A DNA stretch of 15,030 nt from the NCBI GenBank assembly GCA_030642325.1, contig DAOWNY010000014.1, positions 1 through 15,030 of the forward strand, written 5' to 3'. A program made the position numbers and the translations under genes. The notes under the pieces were generated by a model. The model had not been told where the DNA came from, made no database searches, and saw only the letters and a program-made list of their open reading frames with translations. Below are positions 7,462 through 14,352 of the stretch, one piece after another (the first letter of the stretch is position 1; each line of letters begins with the position of its first letter). This stretch comes from Deltaproteobacteria bacterium (lineage in GTDB: Bacteria; Desulfobacterota; DAOWNY01).

Positions 7462-7492
7462 TACAAAATTTTAATGAGATCTCCGGATTGCG

Positions 7493-7519
7493 ATCATTTT
7501 TTTAAATGTGAAAAATGAT
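7493..7519. repeat. AT-rich 9-bp inverted repeat
   Basis: ATCATTTTT at 7493-7501 is exactly inverted as AAAAATGAT at 7511-7519 with a 9-nt loop. It sits between the tRNA palindrome and the SRP RNA gene. The role is unknown; it could be a weak terminator element or part of the SRP RNA promoter region. Confidence 0.5.
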
Positions 7520-7621
7520 GATTAACCGGCGTATTTTTTAAGAGGGCGGCACGGACAAACAAGTTTATCCGTGATTTCTGCCCACGTGAACGGTTACGAT
7601 AGTTTTTTATCTGATTTATGA

Positions 7622-7735
7622 AATGCCAACGGCCGGGTCCTGCGGACTGGAATGTTACAAACCCCGTCAGGTCCGGAAGGAAGCAGCGGTAGTAATTTAT
7701 TCTGCGTGTCGCGGGGTGCCTGGCCATTGGCAGTA
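7622..7735 (+). ncRNA. ffs: Signal recognition particle RNA, small 4.5S type
   Basis: This RNA forms the SRP with Ffh and targets nascent membrane proteins to FtsY. The apical domain is clear: GTCAGG at 7666-7671, a GGAA tetraloop at 7675-7678 closed by CC/GG, and the asymmetric-loop stretch AAGCAGC at 7681-7687. The ends close by pairing TGCCAA (7624-7629) with TTGGCA (7727-7732), with GGCC/GGCC pairs just inside. A T run at 7736-7740 follows the closing stem. The total length is about 110 nt, so the Alu domain of the long Bacillus SRP RNA is absent. The position between tadA/tRNA-Ser and dnaX is the classic site of this gene in Firmicutes. Confidence 0.95.
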
Positions 7736-7740
7736 TTTTT
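7727..7740 (+). terminator. Terminator formed by the SRP RNA closing stem
   Basis: The 3' strand of the SRP RNA closing helix (TTGGCA, 7727-7732) is followed by GTA and five T residues (7736-7740). This is the usual way small SRP RNA genes end. The dnaX gene starts 43 nt later, so some read-through or a promoter within the SRP region is likely. Confidence 0.5.
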
Positions 7741-7783
7741 GAATTCATAAAACAACAGACCTCTTCTCATTTTGGTAAACGTC

Positions 7784-9496
7784 ATGTCTTATATAGTCCT
7801 AGCTCGAAAATGGCGTCCTCAGATCCTTGAAGAGGTAATCGGTCAAGGCCATATCACCAAGACCCTGATGAACGCAATATCTTCCAAGCGCATTACCCAC
7901 GCCCTCATTTTTAGCGGCCCACGGGGGGTGGGTAAGACTTCCGTTGCCCGCATTTTCGCCAAGGCACTCAATTGCGAGAAAGGGCCCGTTCCCACTCCCT
8001 GCAACAGTTGCGCTTCATGCCGGGAAATTTCCGCAGGTATATCCCACGATGTTTTGGAAATAGACGGAGCATCCCATACCGGGGTGGATGATATCAGAGA
8101 AATTCGGGAAAACATCAGCTATCTCCCCGCGAAAAGCAAATACAAAATCTATATTATAGATGAAGTTCACATGCTTTCCACCAGTGCGTTCAACGCCCTT
8201 CTTAAGACTCTTGAGGAACCACCGGAACATGTGATTTTCATATTTGCCACTACCGAAACACATAAAGTTCCTCTGACCATTATTTCTCGGTGTCAACGGT
8301 TTGATTTTAAACGAATTCCATTAAACGATATCCTTATTCATTTAAACAAGATCATTGCCGACGAGGAGGTCGTGATTAGCGAGGGAAGCTTGCTCTTGAT
8401 CGCCAGGGAAGCCCAGGGCAGCATGAGAGATGCTCAAAGCCTTTTGGATCAAGTCATATCTTTTGGGGGCAAGAAGATTAGTGATCCCGAAGTGATAGAA
8501 GTGCTGGGGCTCATTGACCGTAAACTTCTCTATGAAACCTCCCGTGCAATCATTGAAAAGAATGCTATGCGTTGCCTTGAGCAAGTCGAAACAATTTACA
8601 ATTTCGGATATGATTTAGAGCAATTTTACCGTGAGCTGGTTGAGAATTTTCGGAATCTGATTGTAATTAAGATGAACCCCCAAGCCGGCCAATTAATCAA
8701 TCTTCCCGAGGATGAAATTTGTCAGTTGAAAGATGCGGCAGCTAAAATCAGCTTTGAGGATCTCCACCAGTTATTTGCCATTCTCCTTTCCGGTGAGCTT
8801 GGGATAAGAAGGGCCCCTTCTCCTAAGCTGATTTTAGAGATGACTCTGGTCAGAATGACCCAGATCGACTCCTTTGTTGCTATTGATGAAATATTGATGA
8901 GGATTTCCCGACTGGAAGAGAAATTGTCTTCGCAGCGGGAGAATATTTCTTCTGAAGCCGCTTTTGACCATAAATTAAATATACAGACTGATAGGCCCCC
9001 CGAGGAAAATGGTAGTCCCCGGGACGATGAAATTTTTTCCGTGAAAGATGATGCCCGGGCATATTTTGAACCCAAGGTCCGGTTGGCCGATTCTTCGCAG
9101 GATATATGGAAAGAGATGATTTCCCATTTAAAAAGGAGTGAATCGTTACTTGCGTCTTTGCTGGAGCAGGGAGAGCTGGTCAGCATGGAAGATGATGAAA
9201 TAGAGCTTGGCTTTAATAACGCTTTTCTTCTAGAGAAAGCGAGAAAAAAGATAGAAGAGGATCGCTTCGCCGATATATTTAAAAAATTCTTCAAAAGAGA
9301 AGTAAAAATTAAGATATCCAGTCTTTCTCCCGCTTCAGCTGCGGTATCTACCCCATTTTCAGGAAGTAAGAAAAGTTTTAAGGACCAGGACGCTTTGCTA
9401 AGGAAAGATGCAAAAGAACACCCCATTATCCGCCATGTCCTTGATATTTTTGGCGGAGAAATAATTGAGATTAAGACGGATATCAAAGCGGATTAA
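7784..9496 (+). CDS. dnaX: DNA polymerase III subunit tau (gamma/tau)
   Basis: DnaX is the clamp-loader ATPase of the replicative polymerase; tau also ties polymerase to helicase. The ATG at 7784 gives 570 residues beginning MSYIVLARKWRPQ, the usual DnaX start; a TTG 12 nt upstream is also in frame but less likely. Walker A GPRGVGKT is at 45-52. Zinc cysteines are Cys64, Cys73, Cys76 and Cys79, and Walker B IIDEVH at 124-129. Sensor 1 FATTE begins near 154 and the SRC arginine-finger motif is at 168-170. The AAA+ core is followed by domain III and a variable linker near 375-440. The C-terminal domain ends FGGEIIEIK. An in-phase A AAA AAG heptamer at 9244-9250 could allow a -1 frameshift to a 499-residue product. 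The gene is followed by ybaB and recR, as in Firmicutes. Confidence 0.95.
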   Translation: MSYIVLARKWRPQILEEVIGQGHITKTLMNAISSKRITHALIFSGPRGVGKTSVARIFAKALNCEKGPVPTPCNSCASCREISAGISHDVLEIDGASHTGVDDIREIRENISYLPAKSKYKIYIIDEVHMLSTSAFNALLKTLEEPPEHVIFIFATTETHKVPLTIISRCQRFDFKRIPLNDILIHLNKIIADEEVVISEGSLLLIAREAQGSMRDAQSLLDQVISFGGKKISDPEVIEVLGLIDRKLLYETSRAIIEKNAMRCLEQVETIYNFGYDLEQFYRELVENFRNLIVIKMNPQAGQLINLPEDEICQLKDAAAKISFEDLHQLFAILLSGELGIRRAPSPKLILEMTLVRMTQIDSFVAIDEILMRISRLEEKLSSQRENISSEAAFDHKLNIQTDRPPEENGSPRDDEIFSVKDDARAYFEPKVRLADSSQDIWKEMISHLKRSESLLASLLEQGELVSMEDDEIELGFNNAFLLEKARKKIEEDRFADIFKKFFKREVKIKISSLSPASAAVSTPFSGSKKSFKDQDALLRKDAKEHPIIRHVLDIFGGEIIEIKTDIKAD

Positions 9497-9530
9497 AAAA
9501 AGAAGCATCGTGCAGCACGACATATAAGGT

Positions 9531-9538
9531 AAGGAGGT
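9531..9538 (+). promoter_or_regulatory. Strong Shine-Dalgarno sequence of ybaB
   Basis: AAGGAGGT is a full match to the anti-SD end of 16S rRNA and lies 4 nt before the ATG of ybaB. It is the strongest ribosome binding site in the window, in keeping with an abundant DNA-binding protein, and it fixes that start. Confidence 0.8.
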
Positions 9539-9542
9539 AAAA

Positions 9543-9866
9543 ATGGCAAAAGGATTGGGTAACATGTTGAAAATGGCCCAGAAGTTACAGGGCCAAATGG
9601 CAAAAATTCAAGAAGAAATGGCGGAAAAAACGGTGGAAGCGTCTTCGGGAGGAGGAATGGTCACGGTTGTTGCTAATGGCAAACAGGAGATACTTTCTCT
9701 TAAAATTGAGCCCGAGGTGGTAAATCCCGATGACATAGAAATGATGCAGGATCTGATTATTGCGGCGGCAAACGAGGCATTAAGAGAATCCCGATCAATG
9801 TTAAGTGAGGAGATGAATAAACTTACGGGCGGCTTCAATCTCCCCGGAGTTCCAGGTTTGCTTTGA
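9543..9866 (+). CDS. ybaB: Nucleoid-associated protein, YbaB/EbfC family
   Basis: This small cytoplasmic protein binds DNA as a dimer and is almost always encoded between dnaX and recR. The 107-residue product has the family layout. An N-terminal helix (GNMLKMAQKLQGQMAKIQEEM, about 6-26) leads into a short beta region with SGGGMVTVVANG at about 36-47. Conserved LKIEPEVV follows, then two helices, and it ends with LPGVPGLL. The ATG at 9543 is fixed by a strong SD. It lies 46 nt after dnaX, which suggests one operon. A palindrome TCGTGC-A-GCACGA at 9508-9520 lies in that gap. Confidence 0.94.
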   Translation: MAKGLGNMLKMAQKLQGQMAKIQEEMAEKTVEASSGGGMVTVVANGKQEILSLKIEPEVVNPDDIEMMQDLIIAAANEALRESRSMLSEEMNKLTGGFNLPGVPGLL

Positions 9867-10117
9867 CCCGGAAATTGTAGATACCGGCATGATTCGATTT
9901 TTTTTCAAATAAGGTTAAATGAGCCGGGTTTGAAATTAGATCTTGCTTGCCCCCATCCCCCGGGGTATTAAGCAGCATCCAATCGGCAATGGAAAATACT
10001 CTTACGGAAACATGAGATTGCTTTGCTCCGCCCTAAATGATGCGGCAGGCAACTATCCTGGTGAGCCTTTACAAAAAAAGGTTCTAACTTCAAAAAAGGG
10101 CAAGGGAGACCAAAAAA
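9867..10117. other. 251-nt spacer between ybaB and recR, no gene supported
   Basis: In related gene orders ybaB and recR are usually only a few bases apart, so this gap is long. It contains GC-rich blocks (a C run then CCCCCGGGG near 9951-9964), a T run at 9899-9905, and the possible stem AGG/CCT near 10049-10061. An open frame from 9943 runs into recR, but its product has no recognisable motif and its start is unsupported. I recognise no riboswitch, tRNA or insertion sequence. Confidence 0.5.
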
Positions 10118-10717
10118 ATGAAATACCCGGCGGAACCTTTGACTGAACTCATTATTGAACTGGCAAAACTACCGGGGATCGGAGAAAAAACCGCTTCTCG
10201 CCTGGCATTTCATATTTTGAGAATAAACAGAAAAGAGGCGCTGAATTTAGCCAGAAGCATTCTTAATGTTAAGGATAAGGTGGGGTTTTGTTCTATATGT
10301 TATAACCTGACCGAAGCTGATCCTTGTCAAATTTGCCGGAATGACAGGCGAAGCGATGAAATAATATGCGTAGTGGAAGAGCCGGACGATCTGATGGCAA
10401 TAGAAAAAGCCGGACAATTTAAGGGCAAATACCATGTATTGCAAGGCATTCTTTCGCCGCTGGACGGAAAGGGCCCGGGAGATATAAGAATTAAAGAACT
10501 TTTACAGCGGATAAACAGAGGAGGTACAAAAGAGGTTCTCTTCGCCATCAATCCTTCGGTGGAAGGGGAAGCAACCGTAACTTATTTGACCAATTTAATT
10601 AAGCCCAAAAATGTAAAAGTTACTAGAATTGCTTACGGAATTCCAATGGGAGGCGATCTGAAATATTCTGATCAGATTACCCTTATTAAATCAATGGAGA
10701 ACAGAAGAGAGATTTAA
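10118..10717 (+). CDS. recR: Recombination mediator protein RecR
   Basis: RecR works with RecO (and RecF) to load RecA at single-strand gaps during repair. The 199-residue protein is of standard size. It shows a helix-hairpin-helix motif with LPGIGEKTASRLA at about 18-30 and a zinc finger with Cys58, Cys61, Cys70 and Cys73. The Toprim domain begins at EIICVVEEPDDL (81-92). The Walker-B-like C-terminal stretch is AYGIPMGGDLKYSD (172-185). All cysteines and Toprim acidic residues are present. The SD-like GGGAG lies about 12 nt before the ATG. It closes the dnaX-ybaB-recR group; the next operon begins 203 nt later. Confidence 0.95.
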   Translation: MKYPAEPLTELIIELAKLPGIGEKTASRLAFHILRINRKEALNLARSILNVKDKVGFCSICYNLTEADPCQICRNDRRSDEIICVVEEPDDLMAIEKAGQFKGKYHVLQGILSPLDGKGPGDIRIKELLQRINRGGTKEVLFAINPSVEGEATVTYLTNLIKPKNVKVTRIAYGIPMGGDLKYSDQITLIKSMENRREI

Positions 10718-10778
10718 TAAACCCGGTAATGCGATTTTTCCCATTTTTTACCAAACATGAATTTGAGAAAAAAAATAA

Positions 10779-10808
10779 TTGACGCTCAGAATTTTTTATG
10801 GTAACTAT
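10779..10808 (+). promoter_or_regulatory. Possible promoter of the por operon
   Basis: TTGACG at 10779-10784 is a good -35 box. AACTAT at 10803-10808 is a poor but possible -10 at 18-nt spacing. It lies in the gap between recR and porG, where the por operon needs its own promoter. The dyad GTGCAGCAC at 10834-10842 falls just downstream and could be a control site. The leader to porG would be about 105 nt. Confidence 0.3.
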
Positions 10809-10921
10809 GTTGGAACGTTGCGCAGATTAGGTAGTGCAGCACGGTTAGACAGCTATCAATAATTGTTTTAAGACATAAATTCAATTCAGCAAATTCAAAA
10901 TTTTTTATTTGGGGAATACAG

Positions 10922-11470
10922 ATGATTGAGGTAAGGTTTCACGGTCGGGGGGGTCAGGGGGCAGTTACCTCTGCCGAGCTTTTGGCTTCTGCGGCCATTA
11001 ACGAGGGGAAATATGCCCAGGCTTTTCCCAGCTTCGGGCCGGAGCGGCGTGGTGCCCCGGTGATTGCCTTTTGCCGCATTGACGATAAGCCCATCAGAAT
11101 CAGGACAAATATTTATCATCCTGATCTGGTCCTGGTTTTGGATCCCTCAATCCTGAGAATCGTAAATGTATCCAACGGCTTAAAAGAAGACGGTATCCTG
11201 ATTACCAACACCAGATATTCCGGAGAAGAAATCAGAAAAGAACTGGGTATTAAACATACCCTGGCAACCGTCAATGCCACCTTAATAGCCACTGAGGAGA
11301 TGGGCCTGCCCATTACCAACACCACCATGCTCGGCTCTCTTCTCAAGGCACGCAACATCCTTCCGGCCGATTCCCTGATCGGCCCTCTCAACAAGAGATT
11401 CGGGCGGATCGCACAAAAAAACATCAATGCCTTTCAAAGGGCCTACAAAGAAACCGATATATTAATCTAA
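10922..11470 (+). CDS. porG: Pyruvate:ferredoxin oxidoreductase, gamma subunit
   Basis: This is the gamma subunit of a four-subunit 2-oxoacid:ferredoxin oxidoreductase, the part homologous to domain III of single-chain PFOR. The 182-residue protein begins MIEVRFHGRGGQGAVT, with GRGGQG at 8-13. It contains the strongly conserved SFGPERRGAPV at about 37-47. The remaining fold, with LGIKHTLATVNATLIA and NTTMLGSLLKA stretches, is standard. It is the first gene of a porG-porD-porA-porB group. porD follows after 10 nt. A GGGGA stretch lies a few bases before the ATG as SD. Assignment to pyruvate rather than another 2-oxoacid rests on the alpha subunit. Confidence 0.93.
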   Translation: MIEVRFHGRGGQGAVTSAELLASAAINEGKYAQAFPSFGPERRGAPVIAFCRIDDKPIRIRTNIYHPDLVLVLDPSILRIVNVSNGLKEDGILITNTRYSGEEIRKELGIKHTLATVNATLIATEEMGLPITNTTMLGSLLKARNILPADSLIGPLNKRFGRIAQKNINAFQRAYKETDILI

Positions 11471-11480
11471 AGGAACTATA

Positions 11481-11774
11481 GTGGTTAAATCAGAAGAAGA
11501 GTTGAGTTGGAAAGACTTGGGAGTCGGTTGTGTAGTTAATGAGCCGGGAAATGCCAGCCAGTATAAAACCGGGGACTGGCGTTCGATCCGGCCCGTGTGG
11601 GACAAAGAAAAATGTATCCGTTGTGGGGTTTGCTATCTTTTTTGTCCGGATATGGCAATCGGTAAAACCGGGGAAGGGTACTTTGAAACCGATCTTTACT
11701 ATTGCAAGGGTTGCGGGATTTGCGTTCAGGAATGCATAACCGGCTGTATCAAAATGGTTGAGGAGGAAGAATAA
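11481..11774 (+). CDS. porD: Pyruvate:ferredoxin oxidoreductase, delta subunit
   Basis: This 97-residue ferredoxin-type subunit carries electrons from the TPP centre to external ferredoxin. Two [4Fe-4S] motifs are present: Cys45, Cys48, Cys51, Cys55 followed by Pro, and Cys75, Cys78, Cys81, Cys85. The segment before them, TGDWRSIRPVWDKEKC, is typical of PorD. In the second motif the usual proline after the last cysteine is Ile86, and an extra Cys89 is present. The start is GTG at 11481 with AAGGA about 7 nt upstream. The stop overlaps the porA start by one base (TAATG), so translation is coupled. Confidence 0.93.
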   Translation: MVKSEEELSWKDLGVGCVVNEPGNASQYKTGDWRSIRPVWDKEKCIRCGVCYLFCPDMAIGKTGEGYFETDLYYCKGCGICVQECITGCIKMVEEEE

Positions 11775-12949
11775 TGGGTAAAAGAATCGGAATTGAAAAT
11801 TCCCTCGCTGCCGCAGAAGCAATCATGATGGCCAATGTTGATGTGGTAGCTGCCTACCCCATTACCCCCCAGACCCACATTGTGGAGCATCTTTCCGAAT
11901 TGGTAGCTGACGGAGAACTGGATGCGGAGTTTATACCGGTTGAGTCCGAACATGCTGCCATGAGTGTATGTTGCGGATCATCCGCCGTGGGGGCACGAAC
12001 TTTCACCTGTACAAGTTCCCAGGGGCTGGCTTTAATGAACGAGATTGTTTTTATTGCCCCTTCCTTAAGGCTTCCCATTGTCATGATTCTTGCCAACCGT
12101 TCCATGTCCGGACCATTAAGTATCTGGAATGACCATACCGATGTTATGTCCATTCGGGATTGCGGCTGGATTCAGGTATTCACTGAAAATGGGCAGGAGA
12201 TTTTTGATCATGTCATGTTTGCCTTTCGGGTGGCGGAAGACCCTAAGATCAGCCTTCCCCTGATTGTAAACGTGGACGGATTCACCCTTACCCATGTTAT
12301 CGAACCCATAGAGTACTGGGATCAGGAAACAGTAACAAAATACCTTCCTGATTTTAAACCGGTCAATGTTCTCGACCCCGACCACCCGGTTACTATGGGG
12401 GCATTTGGGATGCCGTCAATTTTTACCGAGGCAAAAAAATCACAGGACCAAGCTCTCATAAATTCCAAGCCGGGGATTGTTCAAGCATGGGAAGAGATGG
12501 GGAAGCTGACCGGCAGACACTACCGGCCGGTGGAAACCAATTGCGCCGAAGATGCGGAGACCGTATTTCTTACCATGGGAAGCTTTGGAGAGACCGTTTC
12601 CATTGCCGTTGATGAACTTCGCAAGCAGGGCAAGCCGGTAGGGCAGATAAAAATTCGACTCTGGCGCCCATTTCCTTTTGAAGAATTCCGTCAAGCCGTG
12701 CAGGGAGTGAAAAAAATTATCATCGTCGATCGTGCAATTTCCTACGGCGGGCCTGGAGGGCCGGTTGCCGGCGAGATTCGTTCATTACTTTACGGAGAAG
12801 ATAATATGCCGGTAATTACCAATTTTCTATGCGGTCTGGCCGGGCGTGACGTGACCCCGGAGGATTATATTGCCATGTATGAAAAAAGCGAAGCAATGAA
12901 GGGTATAGTAAGGGAAGAAGATTACATTTTTTATGGGGTAAGGGAATAA
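11774..12949 (+). CDS. porA: Pyruvate:ferredoxin oxidoreductase, alpha subunit
   Basis: This 391-residue subunit carries the domains equivalent to I and II of single-chain PFOR and contributes to the TPP and substrate site. Key stretches are AYPITPQT at 27-34, the catalytic-region glutamate in VESEHAAMS at about 57-64, and TCTSSQGLALMNE at 78-90. ANRSMSGPLSIWNDHTD at 107-123 matches pyruvate-type enzymes. The C-terminal half has the GGPGGPVAGEIRSLL region. The sequence looks more like PorA than the 2-oxoglutarate or branched-chain types, but I judge this from motifs only. GAGGAAG precedes the ATG. It overlaps porD and porB by one base each (TAATG), so the group is tightly coupled. Confidence 0.94.
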   Translation: MGKRIGIENSLAAAEAIMMANVDVVAAYPITPQTHIVEHLSELVADGELDAEFIPVESEHAAMSVCCGSSAVGARTFTCTSSQGLALMNEIVFIAPSLRLPIVMILANRSMSGPLSIWNDHTDVMSIRDCGWIQVFTENGQEIFDHVMFAFRVAEDPKISLPLIVNVDGFTLTHVIEPIEYWDQETVTKYLPDFKPVNVLDPDHPVTMGAFGMPSIFTEAKKSQDQALINSKPGIVQAWEEMGKLTGRHYRPVETNCAEDAETVFLTMGSFGETVSIAVDELRKQGKPVGQIKIRLWRPFPFEEFRQAVQGVKKIIIVDRAISYGGPGGPVAGEIRSLLYGEDNMPVITNFLCGLAGRDVTPEDYIAMYEKSEAMKGIVREEDYIFYGVRE

Positions 12950-13872
12950 TGGAAGCTATTAACGTTTATGCCGCTCGCCTGGTAAGCAAAAAAGAATATT
13001 TCACTCCCGGCCACCGGGCCTGTCAGGGATGTGCGGAGGCTCTGGCGGTAAGGATGGTGGCCAAGGCACTGGGAAACAATGTGGTGGTGGCCTGTGCCAC
13101 CGGGTGCATGGAAATAATTTCGTCCCCACTCCCCTTTACCAATTGGAAGGTACCCTGGATACATGTGGCCTTTGAAAATTCCTCTTCCGTAATTTCCGGC
13201 GCAGAAGCCGGAGTGAAGGCCCTCATTCGTAAAGGAAAACGCATTGATAAGGGTACGGTTTTTCTGGGAATGGGTGGTGACGGAGCTACCTGTGATATTG
13301 GATTACAGTTTTTGTCCGGGGCTTTTGAAAGGGGTCATAATTTTGTCTATGTATGTTATGACAACGAAGCATATATGAATACCGGGGTGCAGAGATCTTC
13401 ATCCACTCCTTTCGGAGCATCTACAACTACCTCTCCCTCCGGTAAGGTCAAGCCCGGCCAGGTTACCTGGAAAAAGAATATGCCGGAGATCGCCGCCGCC
13501 CATAATATTCCTTATGTGGCCACCGCTTGTCCCAGCTACCCCTTTGACCTTCTCCGCAAGGTGGAGAAGGCAGCCCGGACTAAAGGACCCGCTTATGTGC
13601 ACATCCTTTCCGTATGTCCGACCGGATGGCGCATTCCCCCGGCAAAGGCGATCTGGATCGGACGTCTGGCGGTGGAAACCGGAGTGTTTCCCCTCTATGA
13701 AGTTGAAAACGGGAAGTACCGGATCAACATAGAAGTACCGGAGATAAAACCGGTTGAAGAATATCTTAAGCCCCAGGGAAGATTTCGGCATTTAACCCCT
13801 GAACTGATTGAACAGATCCAAACGAGGGTGACAAAAGATTATCAAAAGCTTAAAGCTAAAACCACGGTCTGA
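12949..13872 (+). CDS. porB: Pyruvate:ferredoxin oxidoreductase, beta subunit (TPP-binding)
   Basis: This 307-residue subunit binds thiamine pyrophosphate and the proximal [4Fe-4S] cluster. Cluster cysteines are Cys25 and Cys28 (GHRACQGCAEAL), Cys53 (ATGCME) and Cys223 (SVCPTGW). The TPP motif is GMGGDGATCDIG at 107-118 followed by DNEAYMNTGVQRS at 138-150. Length and motifs are those of PorB. AAGGGA lies 4 nt before the ATG, which overlaps the porA stop by one base. Nine nt after its stop begins a NuoE-like gene, so pyruvate oxidation and an NADH-linked module are in one transcription unit. Confidence 0.95.
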   Translation: MEAINVYAARLVSKKEYFTPGHRACQGCAEALAVRMVAKALGNNVVVACATGCMEIISSPLPFTNWKVPWIHVAFENSSSVISGAEAGVKALIRKGKRIDKGTVFLGMGGDGATCDIGLQFLSGAFERGHNFVYVCYDNEAYMNTGVQRSSSTPFGASTTTSPSGKVKPGQVTWKKNMPEIAAAHNIPYVATACPSYPFDLLRKVEKAARTKGPAYVHILSVCPTGWRIPPAKAIWIGRLAVETGVFPLYEVENGKYRINIEVPEIKPVEEYLKPQGRFRHLTPELIEQIQTRVTKDYQKLKAKTTV

Positions 13873-13881
13873 GGAAAATCA

Positions 13882-14352
13882 ATGGAAGAAAAAGTAAAGG
13901 CTATTATTCAAAAATACGGATCCGATCGGGGATTTCTAGTTCCAATCCTCCAAGATGTTCAAAAAGAGTTTAACTATCTTCCCCGGGAGGCAATCAATGT
14001 TATCAGTAGTAGTTTTGGTATCCCTTTGAGCCGGCTTTTTGCAGTTGCCACTTTTTATAAGGCCTTCAGCCTTACTCCTCGTGGCCGGCATCAAATCAGT
14101 CTATGCGTGGGTACCGCCTGCCACGTTCGGCAAGCCCCCATAATCGGGGACCACCTGGAACGTACCTTGAAACTTAAACCTGGTGATACTTCTTCCGACT
14201 TGGAATATACTTATGAAACAGTAAATTGTGTTGGGGCATGCGCCTTGGGACCTATTCTGATGGTAAATGGAGAGTATCACGGACAGATTACGATTGCAAA
14301 AACTAACAAAATTTTAAAAAAACTGGGCAAAAAGGTAGAATTTGATGAATAA
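13882..14352 (+). CDS. hydC: NuoE/HydC-like thioredoxin-fold [2Fe-2S] subunit
   Basis: This is a small electron-transfer subunit of NADH-dependent flavoprotein complexes: NuoE of complex I, or HydC of bifurcating [FeFe] hydrogenases. The 156-residue protein has an N-terminal helical domain and a thioredoxin-like domain with the [2Fe-2S] ligands Cys75, Cys80 (CVGTACHV), Cys116 and Cys120 (NCVGACALGP). GAGGA lies 7 nt before the ATG. It starts 9 nt after porB and its stop overlaps the next gene by 8 nt. The context favours a soluble complex over respiratory complex I, because por genes rather than other nuo genes precede it. The symbol hydC is therefore tentative; nuoE is the alternative. Confidence 0.88.
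   Translation: MEEKVKAIIQKYGSDRGFLVPILQDVQKEFNYLPREAINVISSSFGIPLSRLFAVATFYKAFSLTPRGRHQISLCVGTACHVRQAPIIGDHLERTLKLKPGDTSSDLEYTYETVNCVGACALGPILMVNGEYHGQITIAKTNKILKKLGKKVEFDE

Noticed and set aside
7318..7518. 66-residue plus-strand open frame over tRNA-Ser(GGA) and the palindrome
   Set aside because: It lies over a clear tRNA gene and a hairpin; no protein motif.
9127..9139. T TTA AAA heptamer in dnaX as a second frameshift site
   Set aside because: In phase, but this heptamer is a poor slippery site in bacteria compared with A AAA AAG, and no stimulating structure is seen.
8722..9486. 254-residue minus-strand open frame opposite dnaX
   Set aside because: Serine-rich low-complexity product caused by the codon pattern of dnaX on the other strand; dnaX has full family motifs.
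9943..10146. 67-residue open frame from a TTG running into recR
   Set aside because: It overlaps the recR start, has no SD or recognisable domain, and its composition is unlike the neighbours.
10726..10753. GGTAA/TTACC as a recR terminator
   Set aside because: Only 5 bp with an 18-nt loop and no T run after it.
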